The notes: a model not told the origin generated them from the letters alone. A DNA stretch of 8,633 bases from Flavobacteriaceae bacterium (GCA_031289875.1 JAITOO010000140.1:1-8633); one strand, 5' to 3'; positions 1 through 5,810 are shown, numbered from the stretch's first letter. Translations and numbers: made by a program.

Positions 1-1409
1 TGAACGATGATATAGAAAATGTTTTTGTTGATAAAACAGGGTTTAACTTTGAGCTGACATGGAAACTGCCCGAAAAACTCCGCCATGATTTGGCTAATCC
101 AAATATCAAATGGATTATCTTGATTAATCCGCCGTTTGCGACGGCACAAAAGGCAGGAACGAATCATGGCGACAGCAAAAAAGGAGTATCGGAAACTCAG
201 GTTCGGAAAATAATGCATCATGCCAATTTGGGTGAAGTTTCGCGGGAATTGTTTTCGCAGTTTTTGTACCGTGTCAAATTTGAGTTCAAAGATAAAGAAA
301 CGCATTTGGGATTATTTTCAACACTAAAATATATAAATGCCAATAATGACCAGAAATTCAGGGATAATGTTTTCAATTTTGGCTTTGAACGTGGTTTTGT
401 ATTTTCCTCCGCTAATTTTGATGGCACAAAGAAAAATAATGCTTTCCCCGTTGGAATGTTAGTATGGAACATAAATACAGGAAAGAAACTTGACGAACAA
501 AATATAGAATTGGATATTTTCAACGAACAGGTTGAGAAAGTCGGCACTAAATCTGTTTCTTCGGAAAACAAAAATAAATTTCTCAGTAAATGGATAAACC
601 GTCCTTCGGCAACAATCAAATTCCCGCCTTTTGGTTCGGCAATAGATGTAAAAGCAGGTAATAAAGACCGCAGGGACAGAATTTCAGAAGGTTTTTTGGC
701 TTCTTTGATGTGTGCAGGAAATGATATGCAACATCAGAACTACACTGCATTTCTATCGGGTACTTATGTCAGTGCAGGCGCTTTATCTGTTACACCCGAA
801 AACTTTGAACAGTCCATGATAGTTCATGCCGCAAGACGTATTCCCAAAGCCACATGGCTCAATGACCGCGACCAGTTTATGAAACCCAAGAGCGAACCGT
901 CGGCAGAATTTATCGCCGATTGCACGGTGTGGAATCTGTTCAGCAACAGCAATCAGACGGCTGCGCTACGAAATGTGGAATACGAAGGAACGGTTTATCA
1001 GATTCATAATCATTTTTTTCCTTTCCGTGTCAGTGAAGTGAAACAGTGGAAAATCACGGATAACGATATAGCTCTTTCGCTAATGTCGGCGGAAGATACC
1101 TTTATGGCAAAATGGCTTGACAAGGGTGGCGACAAGGGGATTCATCCCCTTGCTGTTGAAATATCGCCCGAAGCGCAAGCGGTTCTGGAGGCAGGCAAAA
1201 AGATTTATCAATTCTATTTCGCCAATCTCAATCAATTGCGAACGCCCAAATTTAAGATAGAAACTTGGGACGCCGGCTGGTGGCAAATCAGACAAGCGCT
1301 AAGCGATGTCGATCTCTGTGGTTCGGAACTGAAAGAACTGAAAGCAGTGCATGACACACTGAAAGAGAAAATATTGGTAAAATTGAAGGAATATGGAATT
1401 GTGGGATAA
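1..1409 (+). CDS. N6-adenine DNA methyltransferase, C-terminal part (5' end outside window)
   Basis: The reading frame is open from base 3 to the TAA at 1407-1409, so the gene begins upstream of the window; the TTG at base 90 is unlikely to be the start because coding-like sequence continues before it. The key motif is ILINPPF, with NPPF at bases 126-137. This is the (D/N)PP(Y/F) catalytic motif of amino-methyltransferases that methylate adenine N6 in DNA using S-adenosylmethionine. The SAM-binding FxGxG-type motif would lie upstream and is not visible. About 425 residues follow NPPF, which is long for a bare catalytic core and could include a target-recognition or family-specific region. No restriction nuclease or specificity subunit follows, so whether it is solitary or part of a restriction or phage-defence system depends on upstream genes. 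A palindromic repeat lies in frame at 1132-1158, adding the stretch GDKGIHPLAVE after a DKGGDKG duplication. Methylase call is firm; subtype unknown. Confidence 0.82.
   Translation, partial: NDDIENVFVDKTGFNFELTWKLPEKLRHDLANPNIKWIILINPPFATAQKAGTNHGDSKKGVSETQVRKIMHHANLGEVSRELFSQFLYRVKFEFKDKETHLGLFSTLKYINANNDQKFRDNVFNFGFERGFVFSSANFDGTKKNNAFPVGMLVWNINTGKKLDEQNIELDIFNEQVEKVGTKSVSSENKNKFLSKWINRPSATIKFPPFGSAIDVKAGNKDRRDRISEGFLASLMCAGNDMQHQNYTAFLSGTYVSAGALSVTPENFEQSMIVHAARRIPKATWLNDRDQFMKPKSEPSAEFIADCTVWNLFSNSNQTAALRNVEYEGTVYQIHNHFFPFRVSEVKQWKITDNDIALSLMSAEDTFMAKWLDKGGDKGIHPLAVEISPEAQAVLEAGKKIYQFYFANLNQLRTPKFKIETWDAGWWQIRQALSDVDLCGSELKELKAVHDTLKEKILVKLKEYGIVG
1132..1158 (+). repeat. Palindromic repeat, copy 1 (in frame inside the methyltransferase gene)
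   Basis: A 27-base unit centred on the palindrome CAAGGGGATTCATCCCCTTG (1133-1152: two 9-base arms around TC), followed by CTGTTG. It matches 25 of 27 bases of the copy at 1433-1459. The only differences are the two central bases (TC here, GA there), which makes the two palindromes exact reverse complements of each other. The unit is read in frame as part of DKGIHPLAV. Just before it, GACAAGGG at 1119-1126 is repeated at 1131-1138, encoding DKGGDKG. Confidence 0.8.
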
Positions 1410-1432
1410 AAATAACAAAGGACTTGGGCTAA

Positions 1433-1459
1433 ACAAGGGGATGAATCCCCTTGCTGTTG
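1433..1459 (+). repeat. Palindromic repeat, copy 2 (just after the methyltransferase stop)
   Basis: Second copy of the 27-base unit, 301 bases after the first. The palindrome is CAAGGGGATGAATCCCCTTG (1434-1453), followed by CTGTTG. It starts 24 bases after the methyltransferase stop codon, where a terminator might sit. As RNA it could form an 8-9 bp stem, but no T-run follows, so a role in termination is possible but not supported by the usual pattern. Confidence 0.8.
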
Positions 1460-1490
1460 CTGAGTATTTATAATATAAAAGCTAAATTTG
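1457..1490 (+). promoter_or_regulatory. Putative Bacteroidota promoter upstream of the repeat element and hypE
   Basis: CTAAATTTGC contains TAAATTTG (1483-1490), an exact fit to the TAnnTTTG -7 box. A TTG at 1457-1459 could serve as a weak -33 element with a 23-base spacer, at the long end of the usual range. Transcription would begin near 1497, only about 15 bases before the terminal inverted repeat of the element at 1512. The box is 318 bases from the hypE ATG, whereas the other genes here have theirs 17-19 bases away, so it may be the original hypE promoter displaced by an insertion. Confidence 0.55.
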
Positions 1491-1511
1491 CATCTATTTA
1501 AAAATGAAAAT

Positions 1512-1537
1512 GGCTAAAACTTTTTTTGAGGCGCTAT
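1512..1537 (+). repeat. Left terminal inverted repeat of the element
   Basis: Starts GGCTAAAAC, then seven T, then GAGGCGCTAT. It pairs with 1762-1787 at 25 of 26 positions. The run of seven T is matched by seven A on the right, so RNA reading through could form a long stem enclosing the whole element. Confidence 0.85.
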
Positions 1538-1554
1538 TTCGCCTGAAAGGCGTA

Positions 1555-1716
1555 ATTTTCATAACCACAGGTAAGCGACAGCGCAGCCTGTGGCAATGCA
1601 CAGCTCCGACAACTGCCTGCAAAGGCAGGACTTTTCGCTTGTTTTGTTCTGCCTTACAGGCAGCGGTTGTTGTGCAGTCTTTTCTCCGCAGGTCGATGAC
1701 CTGCGGTTATGAAAAT
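1555..1716. repeat. Inner inverted repeat and hairpin cluster
   Basis: ATTTTCATAACCACAGGT (1555-1572) is the reverse complement of 1699-1716 except for one base. It encloses small hairpins: CCACAGG (1565-1571) with CCTGTGG (1587-1593); CTGCCT-GCAA-AGGCAG (1613-1628); CTGCCT-TAC-AGGCAG (1649-1663); and a 9 bp stem CCGCAGGTC (1686-1694) with 1698-1706 around the loop GAT. TGCACA (1597-1602) can also pair with TGTGCA (1671-1676). Outside this inner repeat but within the element are CGCCT-GAA-AGGCG (1540-1552) and ACTGCCC-TTC-GGGCAGT (1717-1733). The inner long stem and the first and fourth hairpins share bases, so they are alternative folds. Confidence 0.75.
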
Positions 1717-1735
1717 ACTGCCCTTCGGGCAGTCC

Positions 1736-1765
1736 TTGACAGCTATTTATTTTGCATAATAATAG
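1736..1765 (+). promoter_or_regulatory. Possible outward promoter in the right end of the element
   Basis: TTGACA (1736-1741) is an exact sigma70-type -35 hexamer, with TAATAG 18 bases downstream (1760-1765). TATTTTG (1748-1754) is also one base short of the Bacteroidota TAnnTTTG box. Either could drive hypE, whose ATG is at 1809. The classical enterobacterial hexamers are not the norm in Bacteroidota, so this is a weak call. Confidence 0.25.
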
Positions 1766-1787
1766 CACCTCAAAAAAAGTTTTAGCC
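1762..1787 (-). repeat. Right terminal inverted repeat of the element
   Basis: Ends CCTCAAAAAAAGTTTTAGCC, the exact reverse complement of 1512-1531. With the preceding ATAGCA it pairs with 1512-1537 apart from one base. The reading frame of hypE is open back through this repeat, so an automated start call could wrongly extend hypE into it. Confidence 0.85.
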
Positions 1788-1808
1788 CTAAAAATTAACA
1801 TTTTTACA

Positions 1809-2810
1809 ATGAACGACATCATCAACTTGCAACACGGCAGCGGTGGCGAAGAAACCGCAAAACTCCTTAACAATATTATTTTCAAACATCTTGAAAATCC
1901 GATTTTAAACCAAAAACACGATGGCGCTTTTCTTGATTTGCAAGGAAAATTAGCCTATTCCACAGACAGTTACGTTATTTCTCCGATTTTTTTCAAAGGC
2001 GGAAATATTGGAGAACTGGCGGTAAACGGCACGGTAAACGACCTTTCCATGTGCGGCGCAGAACCGAAATTTCTTTCGCTTGCTTTCATCATCGAAGAAG
2101 GTTTTCCCATGAATGATTTTGAAAAAATTGTCTTGTCAATAAAAAAAACGGCAGAAAATGCAGGCGTACAAATCGTTACGGGCGACACCAAAGTCGTGGA
2201 ACGAGGAAAAGGCGACAAAATCTATATTAACACATCGGGCATCGGCGTGGTAAATCCGAGCGCAGATATTAAAATTCAGAACATCAAGGCGGGCGACACG
2301 ATTCTCATCAATGCCCCGATAGCCTCGCACGGCATGGCGGTGATGAGCGAGCGCGAAGGTTTGCAGTTCGAGAGCGATATTCTCAGCGATACCCGAAATT
2401 TGAATTTCATCGTCAAAAAATTAATTGACAGATTCGGCTCAAAAATTCATTTTCTGCGCGACGCTACGCGCGGCGGGCTGGCTTCCATTTTACATGAAGT
2501 GGTTTCGGAAATCGGTCTCGGCATTGATTTGTTTGAAGAAAAAATTGCGGTAGAAAATTCCGTAAAATCTGCCTGCGAGATGCTCGGTCTTGACCCTGTT
2601 TATGTTGCCAATGAAGGCGTTTTTGCGTGCATTGCCGATGCGTCTGTCGGCGGCGAAATTTTAGAAATTCTAAAATCCGAAAATCAATTTGCGGCAAAAA
2701 TCGGTTTCGTAACAGCCGACCATCCATCGAAAATCATTATGGAAAGCGCTTTTGGCGGAAAGCACGTCGTCCATGCCTTGGTCGGCGAGCAGTTGCCGAG
2801 AATCTGCTGA
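1809..2810 (+). CDS. hypE: HypE, hydrogenase maturation factor (carbamoyl dehydratase)
   Basis: HypE works with HypF in the cytoplasm to make the CN ligands of the [NiFe]-hydrogenase iron. HypF passes a carbamoyl group to the C-terminal Cys of HypE, and HypE dehydrates it with ATP to a thiocyanate. The 333-residue product has usual family length and features: HGSGG (9-13), TDSY (52-55), NGTVNDLSMCGAEP (73-86), TGDTKVVERG (124-133), RDATRGG (217-223) and the C-terminal PRIC (330-333) that carries the acceptor Cys. The ATG at 1809 is chosen because MNDIINLQHGSGG matches the family N-terminus; the frame is open further back, but those 19 residues come from the repeat element. No hypA-D, hypF or hydrogenase gene is in view, so it appears detached from the usual cluster. 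Downstream ychF has its own promoter. It appears intact and presumably functional. Confidence 0.96.
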   Translation: MNDIINLQHGSGGEETAKLLNNIIFKHLENPILNQKHDGAFLDLQGKLAYSTDSYVISPIFFKGGNIGELAVNGTVNDLSMCGAEPKFLSLAFIIEEGFPMNDFEKIVLSIKKTAENAGVQIVTGDTKVVERGKGDKIYINTSGIGVVNPSADIKIQNIKAGDTILINAPIASHGMAVMSEREGLQFESDILSDTRNLNFIVKKLIDRFGSKIHFLRDATRGGLASILHEVVSEIGLGIDLFEEKIAVENSVKSACEMLGLDPVYVANEGVFACIADASVGGEILEILKSENQFAAKIGFVTADHPSKIIMESAFGGKHVVHALVGEQLPRIC

Positions 2811-2857
2811 AAATGGAGCAGCGTAGAGATTGAAAATCACTATCCATGCCGGCAAAT

Positions 2858-2877
2858 CTGCTGTTAAGCAGGGTTTT
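2858..2877 (+). terminator. Possible weak terminator after hypE
   Basis: CTGCT-GTTA-AGCAG (2858-2871) forms a 5 bp stem followed by GGTTTT, 48 bases after the hypE stop. The stem and T-run are both short. A wider 9-base inverted repeat (ATTGAAAAT at 2829-2837, ATTTTCAAT at 2896-2904) encloses it. Confidence 0.3.
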
Positions 2878-2922
2878 AAAAAATCATACCTCGTAATTTT
2901 CAATTCATAGTTGAATAAATGC

Positions 2923-2930
2923 TATCTTTG
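2923..2930 (+). promoter_or_regulatory. -7 box of the ychF promoter
   Basis: TATCTTTG is an exact TAnnTTTG box within CTATCTTTGC, 17 bases before the ychF ATG, which gives a very short leader. No clear TTTG -33 element is seen; TTTT at 2897-2900 is the nearest candidate. Confidence 0.65.
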
Positions 2931-2947
2931 CACAAATTTTTGAGTTT

Positions 2948-4039
2948 ATGAAATGCGGCATCGTCGGTCTTCCCAATGTAGGGAAATCAACCTTATTTAA
3001 TTGTCTTTCAAATGCTAAAGCCCAGTCGGCGAACTATCCTTTTTGTACGATTGAGCCGAATATCGGCACGGTTTCCGTTCCTGACCTGCGCTTGAACGAA
3101 CTGGAAAAATTAGTCAAACCCCAAAGAGTTCTTCCCGCCGTTGTGGAAATCGTTGATATTGCGGGACTTGTAAAAGGCGCAAGCAAGGGAGAAGGTCTCG
3201 GTAATAAATTTTTGGCAAATATTCGTGAAACAAACGCTATCATTCACGTTCTGAGATGTTTCGACGACGATAACATTACTCATGTCGAGGGGTCTATCCA
3301 GCCGGTGAGGGACAAGGAAATTATTGATATTGAGTTGCAGCTCAAAGACTTGGAGACCATCGACAAGAAATTAGAAAAATCCAGAAAGGCAGCCAAAGCG
3401 GGAAACAAGGAAGAACAAACCTTAGTTGCGGCGTTAGACAAGCTGAAACCTTTTATGGAAACAGGAAGAAACGCCCGCGAGTTTGAAACCGACGAAACCG
3501 AAGCGGAAATCATCGCGTCGTTGCAGTTGCTCACTTACAAACCCATACTTTACGTCTGCAACGTGGACGAAAAATCTGCCAAAAACGGCAATCCGTATGT
3601 AGAACAACTGAAAGAGCGCATCAAAGATGAAAAGGCAGAGGTCATCGTGCTGGCGGCGCAAATTGAAGCGGACATCTCAGACCTTGAAACCTATGAAGAA
3701 CGGCTGTTGTTTCTGGAAGAACTCGGGTTGGAAGAGCCGGGCGTAAACCGCTTAATCAGACAGGCGTACCATCTTCTGAATTTGCAAACCTATTTCACGG
3801 CAGGCGAAAAGGAAGTGCGCGCATGGACGATTGAAAAGGGCTGGACTGCACCGCAGGCGGCGGGCGTTATTCACACCGATTTTGAGAAAGGTTTTATCCG
3901 TGCGGAAGTTATTGCTTATGAAGATTTTATAACCTACGGCTCGGAAGCAAAAGTTAAAGAAGCGGGAAAATTAGCCGTCGAAGGAAAGGAATACATCGTC
4001 AAAGACGGAGACATTATGCACTTCAGGTTTAACGTTTGA
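2948..4039 (+). CDS. ychF: YchF/OLA1-family redox-regulated ATPase
   Basis: YchF is a conserved cytoplasmic P-loop protein of the Obg group that binds ribosomes and, unlike most translational GTPases, prefers ATP. The 363-residue length equals that of the E. coli protein. Visible motifs are the P-loop GLPNVGKST (residues 7-15), the G3 region DIAGLVKGASKGEGLGNKFL (70-89) and NVDE (205-208). NVDE is the NxxE form replacing the GTP-specifying NKxD, which explains the relaxed nucleotide choice. The charged stretch at about 120-165 is the family's coiled-coil insertion. The last roughly 85 residues form the TGS domain, ending HFRFNV. The ATG lies 17 bases after a TATCTTTG promoter box, with no alternative start needed. 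Nothing looks broken or transferred. It stands as a single gene between hypE and an outer-membrane protein gene, with no functional link to either evident. Confidence 0.97.
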   Translation: MKCGIVGLPNVGKSTLFNCLSNAKAQSANYPFCTIEPNIGTVSVPDLRLNELEKLVKPQRVLPAVVEIVDIAGLVKGASKGEGLGNKFLANIRETNAIIHVLRCFDDDNITHVEGSIQPVRDKEIIDIELQLKDLETIDKKLEKSRKAAKAGNKEEQTLVAALDKLKPFMETGRNAREFETDETEAEIIASLQLLTYKPILYVCNVDEKSAKNGNPYVEQLKERIKDEKAEVIVLAAQIEADISDLETYEERLLFLEELGLEEPGVNRLIRQAYHLLNLQTYFTAGEKEVRAWTIEKGWTAPQAAGVIHTDFEKGFIRAEVIAYEDFITYGSEAKVKEAGKLAVEGKEYIVKDGDIMHFRFNV

Positions 4040-4093
4040 TGTGCAAATTATGTTACTCGAACAAGGCGCGAGTCAAACCACAAATAAAACGCC

Positions 4094-4101
4094 TATCTTT
4101 G
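4094..4101 (+). promoter_or_regulatory. -7 box of the Omp85-family gene promoter
   Basis: TATCTTTG within CTATCTTTGT, 19 bases before the ATG at 4121. The sequence repeats the ychF box exactly. No clear -33 element lies upstream. The preceding 54 bases after the ychF stop hold only a short ACTCG/CGAGT inverted repeat (4055-4059 and 4069-4073) without a T-run. Confidence 0.65.
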
Positions 4102-4120
4102 TAAAACAAAAGACGATAAC

Positions 4121-5713
4121 ATGAAATTCCGGCTGTGGATACTGCTTTTTCCCTTAGGGCTTTGGGCGCAGGAAAAACCGAAACCTCTGAAAGTTTTTGA
4201 GGGCAGTCATCTATGGTTCAGCGCTGTGTATAGCGAAAACAAAATCAATAAGTTACTTGATTCTCTTGTTACTCAGGGATACTACACGCTGCGGCTGGAT
4301 TCCGTGCAGGACGGCAGCAAAGAATTTCGGGCTTTTGTTACCAAAGGCGGTTTTTACAAGACGGTCAGCGTTCGGTTAGATTCTCTTTCCCAATTAGTTA
4401 TCAAAAAAAAAGAATCGTTTACGGTCTCTAATATAGATTCTCTTTCCAACCTCATTCATGCTTATTATCTGCAAAAAGGTTACGCTTTCAACAGAGTTGT
4501 TGCCGATTTGAATTTCAATACTTTGCCCGCAAAGGCGGAGGTTTCCGTACAACTCAATCAAAAAAGAATTATCAGCAACTTGGTTTTCAATGGATACGAC
4601 AAAATTCCGAGAGGATTCAAGCGGAGCTTGGAATATGAATTTGTCGGAGAAACCTATGAAGACCGGCATCTTGCGGAAATTTCCAACCGCTTGACTGCTT
4701 CAGGTTTTCTCGGCTTGGAAAAAAATTCGCAGGTGCTGTTTTCTCCCGATTCCACATCGGTGTATCTCTATGTTAAAAAGCGGAACGCCAGTTCTTTCGA
4801 TGGAATTATCGGTTTCGGCAGCGATGAAGGCGGGAAATTCAGGCTCAACGGGCAGGTTCAGCTCTCGCTCGGCAATATTTTCAATTCTTTTGAGAGAATC
4901 AACCTCAATTGGCTCGCTACGCCCGATAAATCGCAAAACTTTGAAATTAAGGCAGATGTGCCGTATTTGTTTAAATCCCGATTCGGGACGGCAACCTATT
5001 TGAACATCTACCGCCAAGACAGTACTTATGCAACCATAAAACTCGGCGAACATATTTATTACCAATACGATGAAAACCAAAAAATCGGAGGAGAAGGAAC
5101 TTTGGAAAATTCGCGATATGCTTTGGACGAAAACAGCGGAAATAATTTTACCAAAACAGGTTTGGGCTTGACCTACGAATATGTGGAAAAAAGCCATCAG
5201 GCATTGCTGGGAAACAAAAATTTGCTTGCCGTGCAGGGAACAGTTTTCCGAAATGTGCCTGAAAATCGCACACATCTCACTCAGTATCAAGTTTCTGCAC
5301 AGATTGAAAAATTGGTTTGCCTTGCCGAGCATCATTATTTGAAACCAAGAATATCAGCCTCTGCTCTGCTCTCGGATACGCTGACAGTCAATGAGTTGTT
5401 TCGTATCGGCGGATTGCGGACACTGCGCGGGTTCAATGAGCAGTCGGTTTACGCCAACGCTTTCGCCGTCGGGAGTTTGGAATACCGCTATGCTCCTCTT
5501 GACGAGATGTACCTCAGCCTTTTCGTTGATACTGCGTGGATTAACAATAAAAATGAACGCATAAGCTCCGTTCTTTGGGGAAGCGGGCTGGGCATTAGTT
5601 TTTTGACGCGGTTCGGATTTTTTTCCATTAATTATGCCGTCGGAAAATACCCCGACAAACCGATGGATTTTTCTGATTCCAAAGTACATATCGGCTTGCA
5701 GGCAAGTTTTTAA
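4121..5713 (+). CDS. Omp85-superfamily outer-membrane protein (BamA/TamA-like)
   Basis: The 530-residue product begins with a signal peptide (MKFRLWILLFPLGLWA, likely cut between A16 and Q17). It continues with about three POTRA-like segments (roughly 28-92, 93-148 and 150-222), each with a helix ending in GY or GF and short strands. A beta-rich region of about 300 residues follows, consistent with a 16-strand barrel. Within it, GGLRTLRGFNEQSVYA carries the RGF motif (R436-F438) of the conserved lid loop L6 of Omp85 proteins. The chain ends in phenylalanine (GLQASF), as expected for a barrel protein recognised by the BAM complex. Three POTRAs with a barrel resemble TamA; the five-POTRA essential BamA is longer, and two-partner secretion FhaC-type proteins have two POTRAs. 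The role is therefore insertion or export of envelope proteins, with exact substrate unknown. The gene is monocistronic in appearance: own promoter upstream and another before the next gene. Confidence 0.87.
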   Translation: MKFRLWILLFPLGLWAQEKPKPLKVFEGSHLWFSAVYSENKINKLLDSLVTQGYYTLRLDSVQDGSKEFRAFVTKGGFYKTVSVRLDSLSQLVIKKKESFTVSNIDSLSNLIHAYYLQKGYAFNRVVADLNFNTLPAKAEVSVQLNQKRIISNLVFNGYDKIPRGFKRSLEYEFVGETYEDRHLAEISNRLTASGFLGLEKNSQVLFSPDSTSVYLYVKKRNASSFDGIIGFGSDEGGKFRLNGQVQLSLGNIFNSFERINLNWLATPDKSQNFEIKADVPYLFKSRFGTATYLNIYRQDSTYATIKLGEHIYYQYDENQKIGGEGTLENSRYALDENSGNNFTKTGLGLTYEYVEKSHQALLGNKNLLAVQGTVFRNVPENRTHLTQYQVSAQIEKLVCLAEHHYLKPRISASALLSDTLTVNELFRIGGLRTLRGFNEQSVYANAFAVGSLEYRYAPLDEMYLSLFVDTAWINNKNERISSVLWGSGLGISFLTRFGFFSINYAVGKYPDKPMDFSDSKVHIGLQASF

Positions 5714-5762
5714 TAGCGGCTTCTGGTCATAAAAAACAAGGCTGATTTTCTTATGGGTACAT

Positions 5763-5775
5763 CGGCATATTGCCG
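5763..5775. repeat. Short palindrome upstream of the ABC exporter promoter box
   Basis: CGGCA-TAT-TGCCG is a perfect 5-base inverted repeat centred about 20 bases before the -7 box at 5785. It falls where the -33 region would be, so it could be an operator; it could also be the stem of a poor terminator for the preceding gene. A single short palindrome like this can occur by chance. Confidence 0.3.
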
Positions 5776-5784
5776 CATTATTTC

Positions 5785-5792
5785 TATCTTTG
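5785..5792 (+). promoter_or_regulatory. -7 box of the ABC exporter promoter
   Basis: TATCTTTG within CTATCTTTGC, 18 bases before the ATG at 5811. It is the third identical 8-base box in this window at nearly the same distance from a start codon. No obvious -33 TTTG is present. Confidence 0.65.
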
Positions 5793-5810
5793 CATTAATC
5801 TAAACACGAA

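Larger units (their letters stand above)
1512..1787. mobile_element. MITE-like palindromic element with 26-base terminal inverted repeats
   Basis: The ends are inverted repeats: GGCTAAAACTTTTTTTGAGG opens the left end (1512-1531), and its exact complement closes the right end (1768-1787). The match runs to 26 bases with one mismatch (C1532 against A1767). Inside are a second 18-base inverted repeat (1555-1572 with 1699-1716, one mismatch) and six short hairpins. No transposase is encoded. The 93-residue open frame across it (1504-1785) has no recognisable domain and mostly translates the palindromes. Small size, terminal inverted repeats and lack of coding sequence resemble a non-autonomous miniature transposable element, but extragenic palindromic repeats of other origin look similar. 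TAAAAAT occurs on both sides (1499-1505 and 1789-1795) but is not flush with the repeat ends, so it is only weak evidence for a target duplication. Confidence 0.65.

Noticed and set aside
1434..1453. Intrinsic terminator of the methyltransferase gene
   Set aside because: The stem is good but no T-run follows, and the same palindrome occurs inside the coding sequence, which points to a dispersed repeat. A secondary role in termination cannot be excluded.
1119..1733. CRISPR array
   Set aside because: The repeats are not evenly spaced direct repeats with unique spacers, the 27-base unit occurs only twice 301 bases apart, and no cas gene is present.
1504..1785. 93-residue plus-strand open frame across the repeat element, and a 108-residue one on the minus strand (1559-1885)
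   Set aside because: Both translate inverted repeats and hairpins, show no recognisable domain or family, and the minus-strand frame also runs into hypE. Treated as chance frames.
1512..1787. Retron non-coding RNA (inverted ends enclosing hairpins)
   Set aside because: The outline resembles an msr-msd RNA, but no reverse transcriptase gene lies on either side; the next gene is hypE.
1499..1795. TAAAAAT on both sides as a firm target-site duplication
   Set aside because: The copies sit 6 and 1 bases away from the inverted repeat ends and are A+T-rich, so chance is a fair explanation.
1752..1808. Upstream extension of hypE starting at TTG 1752
   Set aside because: The added 19 residues come from the terminal inverted repeat and A+T-rich spacer and do not fit the HypE N-terminus; ATG at 1809 gives the expected MNDIINLQHGSGG.
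2811..2947. Small gene between hypE and ychF
   Set aside because: No convincing start and frame; the gap is explained by a weak hairpin, a 9-base inverted repeat and the ychF promoter box.
4700..5335. 211-residue minus-strand open frame inside the Omp85-family gene
   Set aside because: It lies wholly antisense to a well-supported gene and shows no recognisable family; a shadow frame. The same applies to 6045-6518 and 7085-7537 inside the ABC exporter and to 7759-8124 inside the oxidoreductase.
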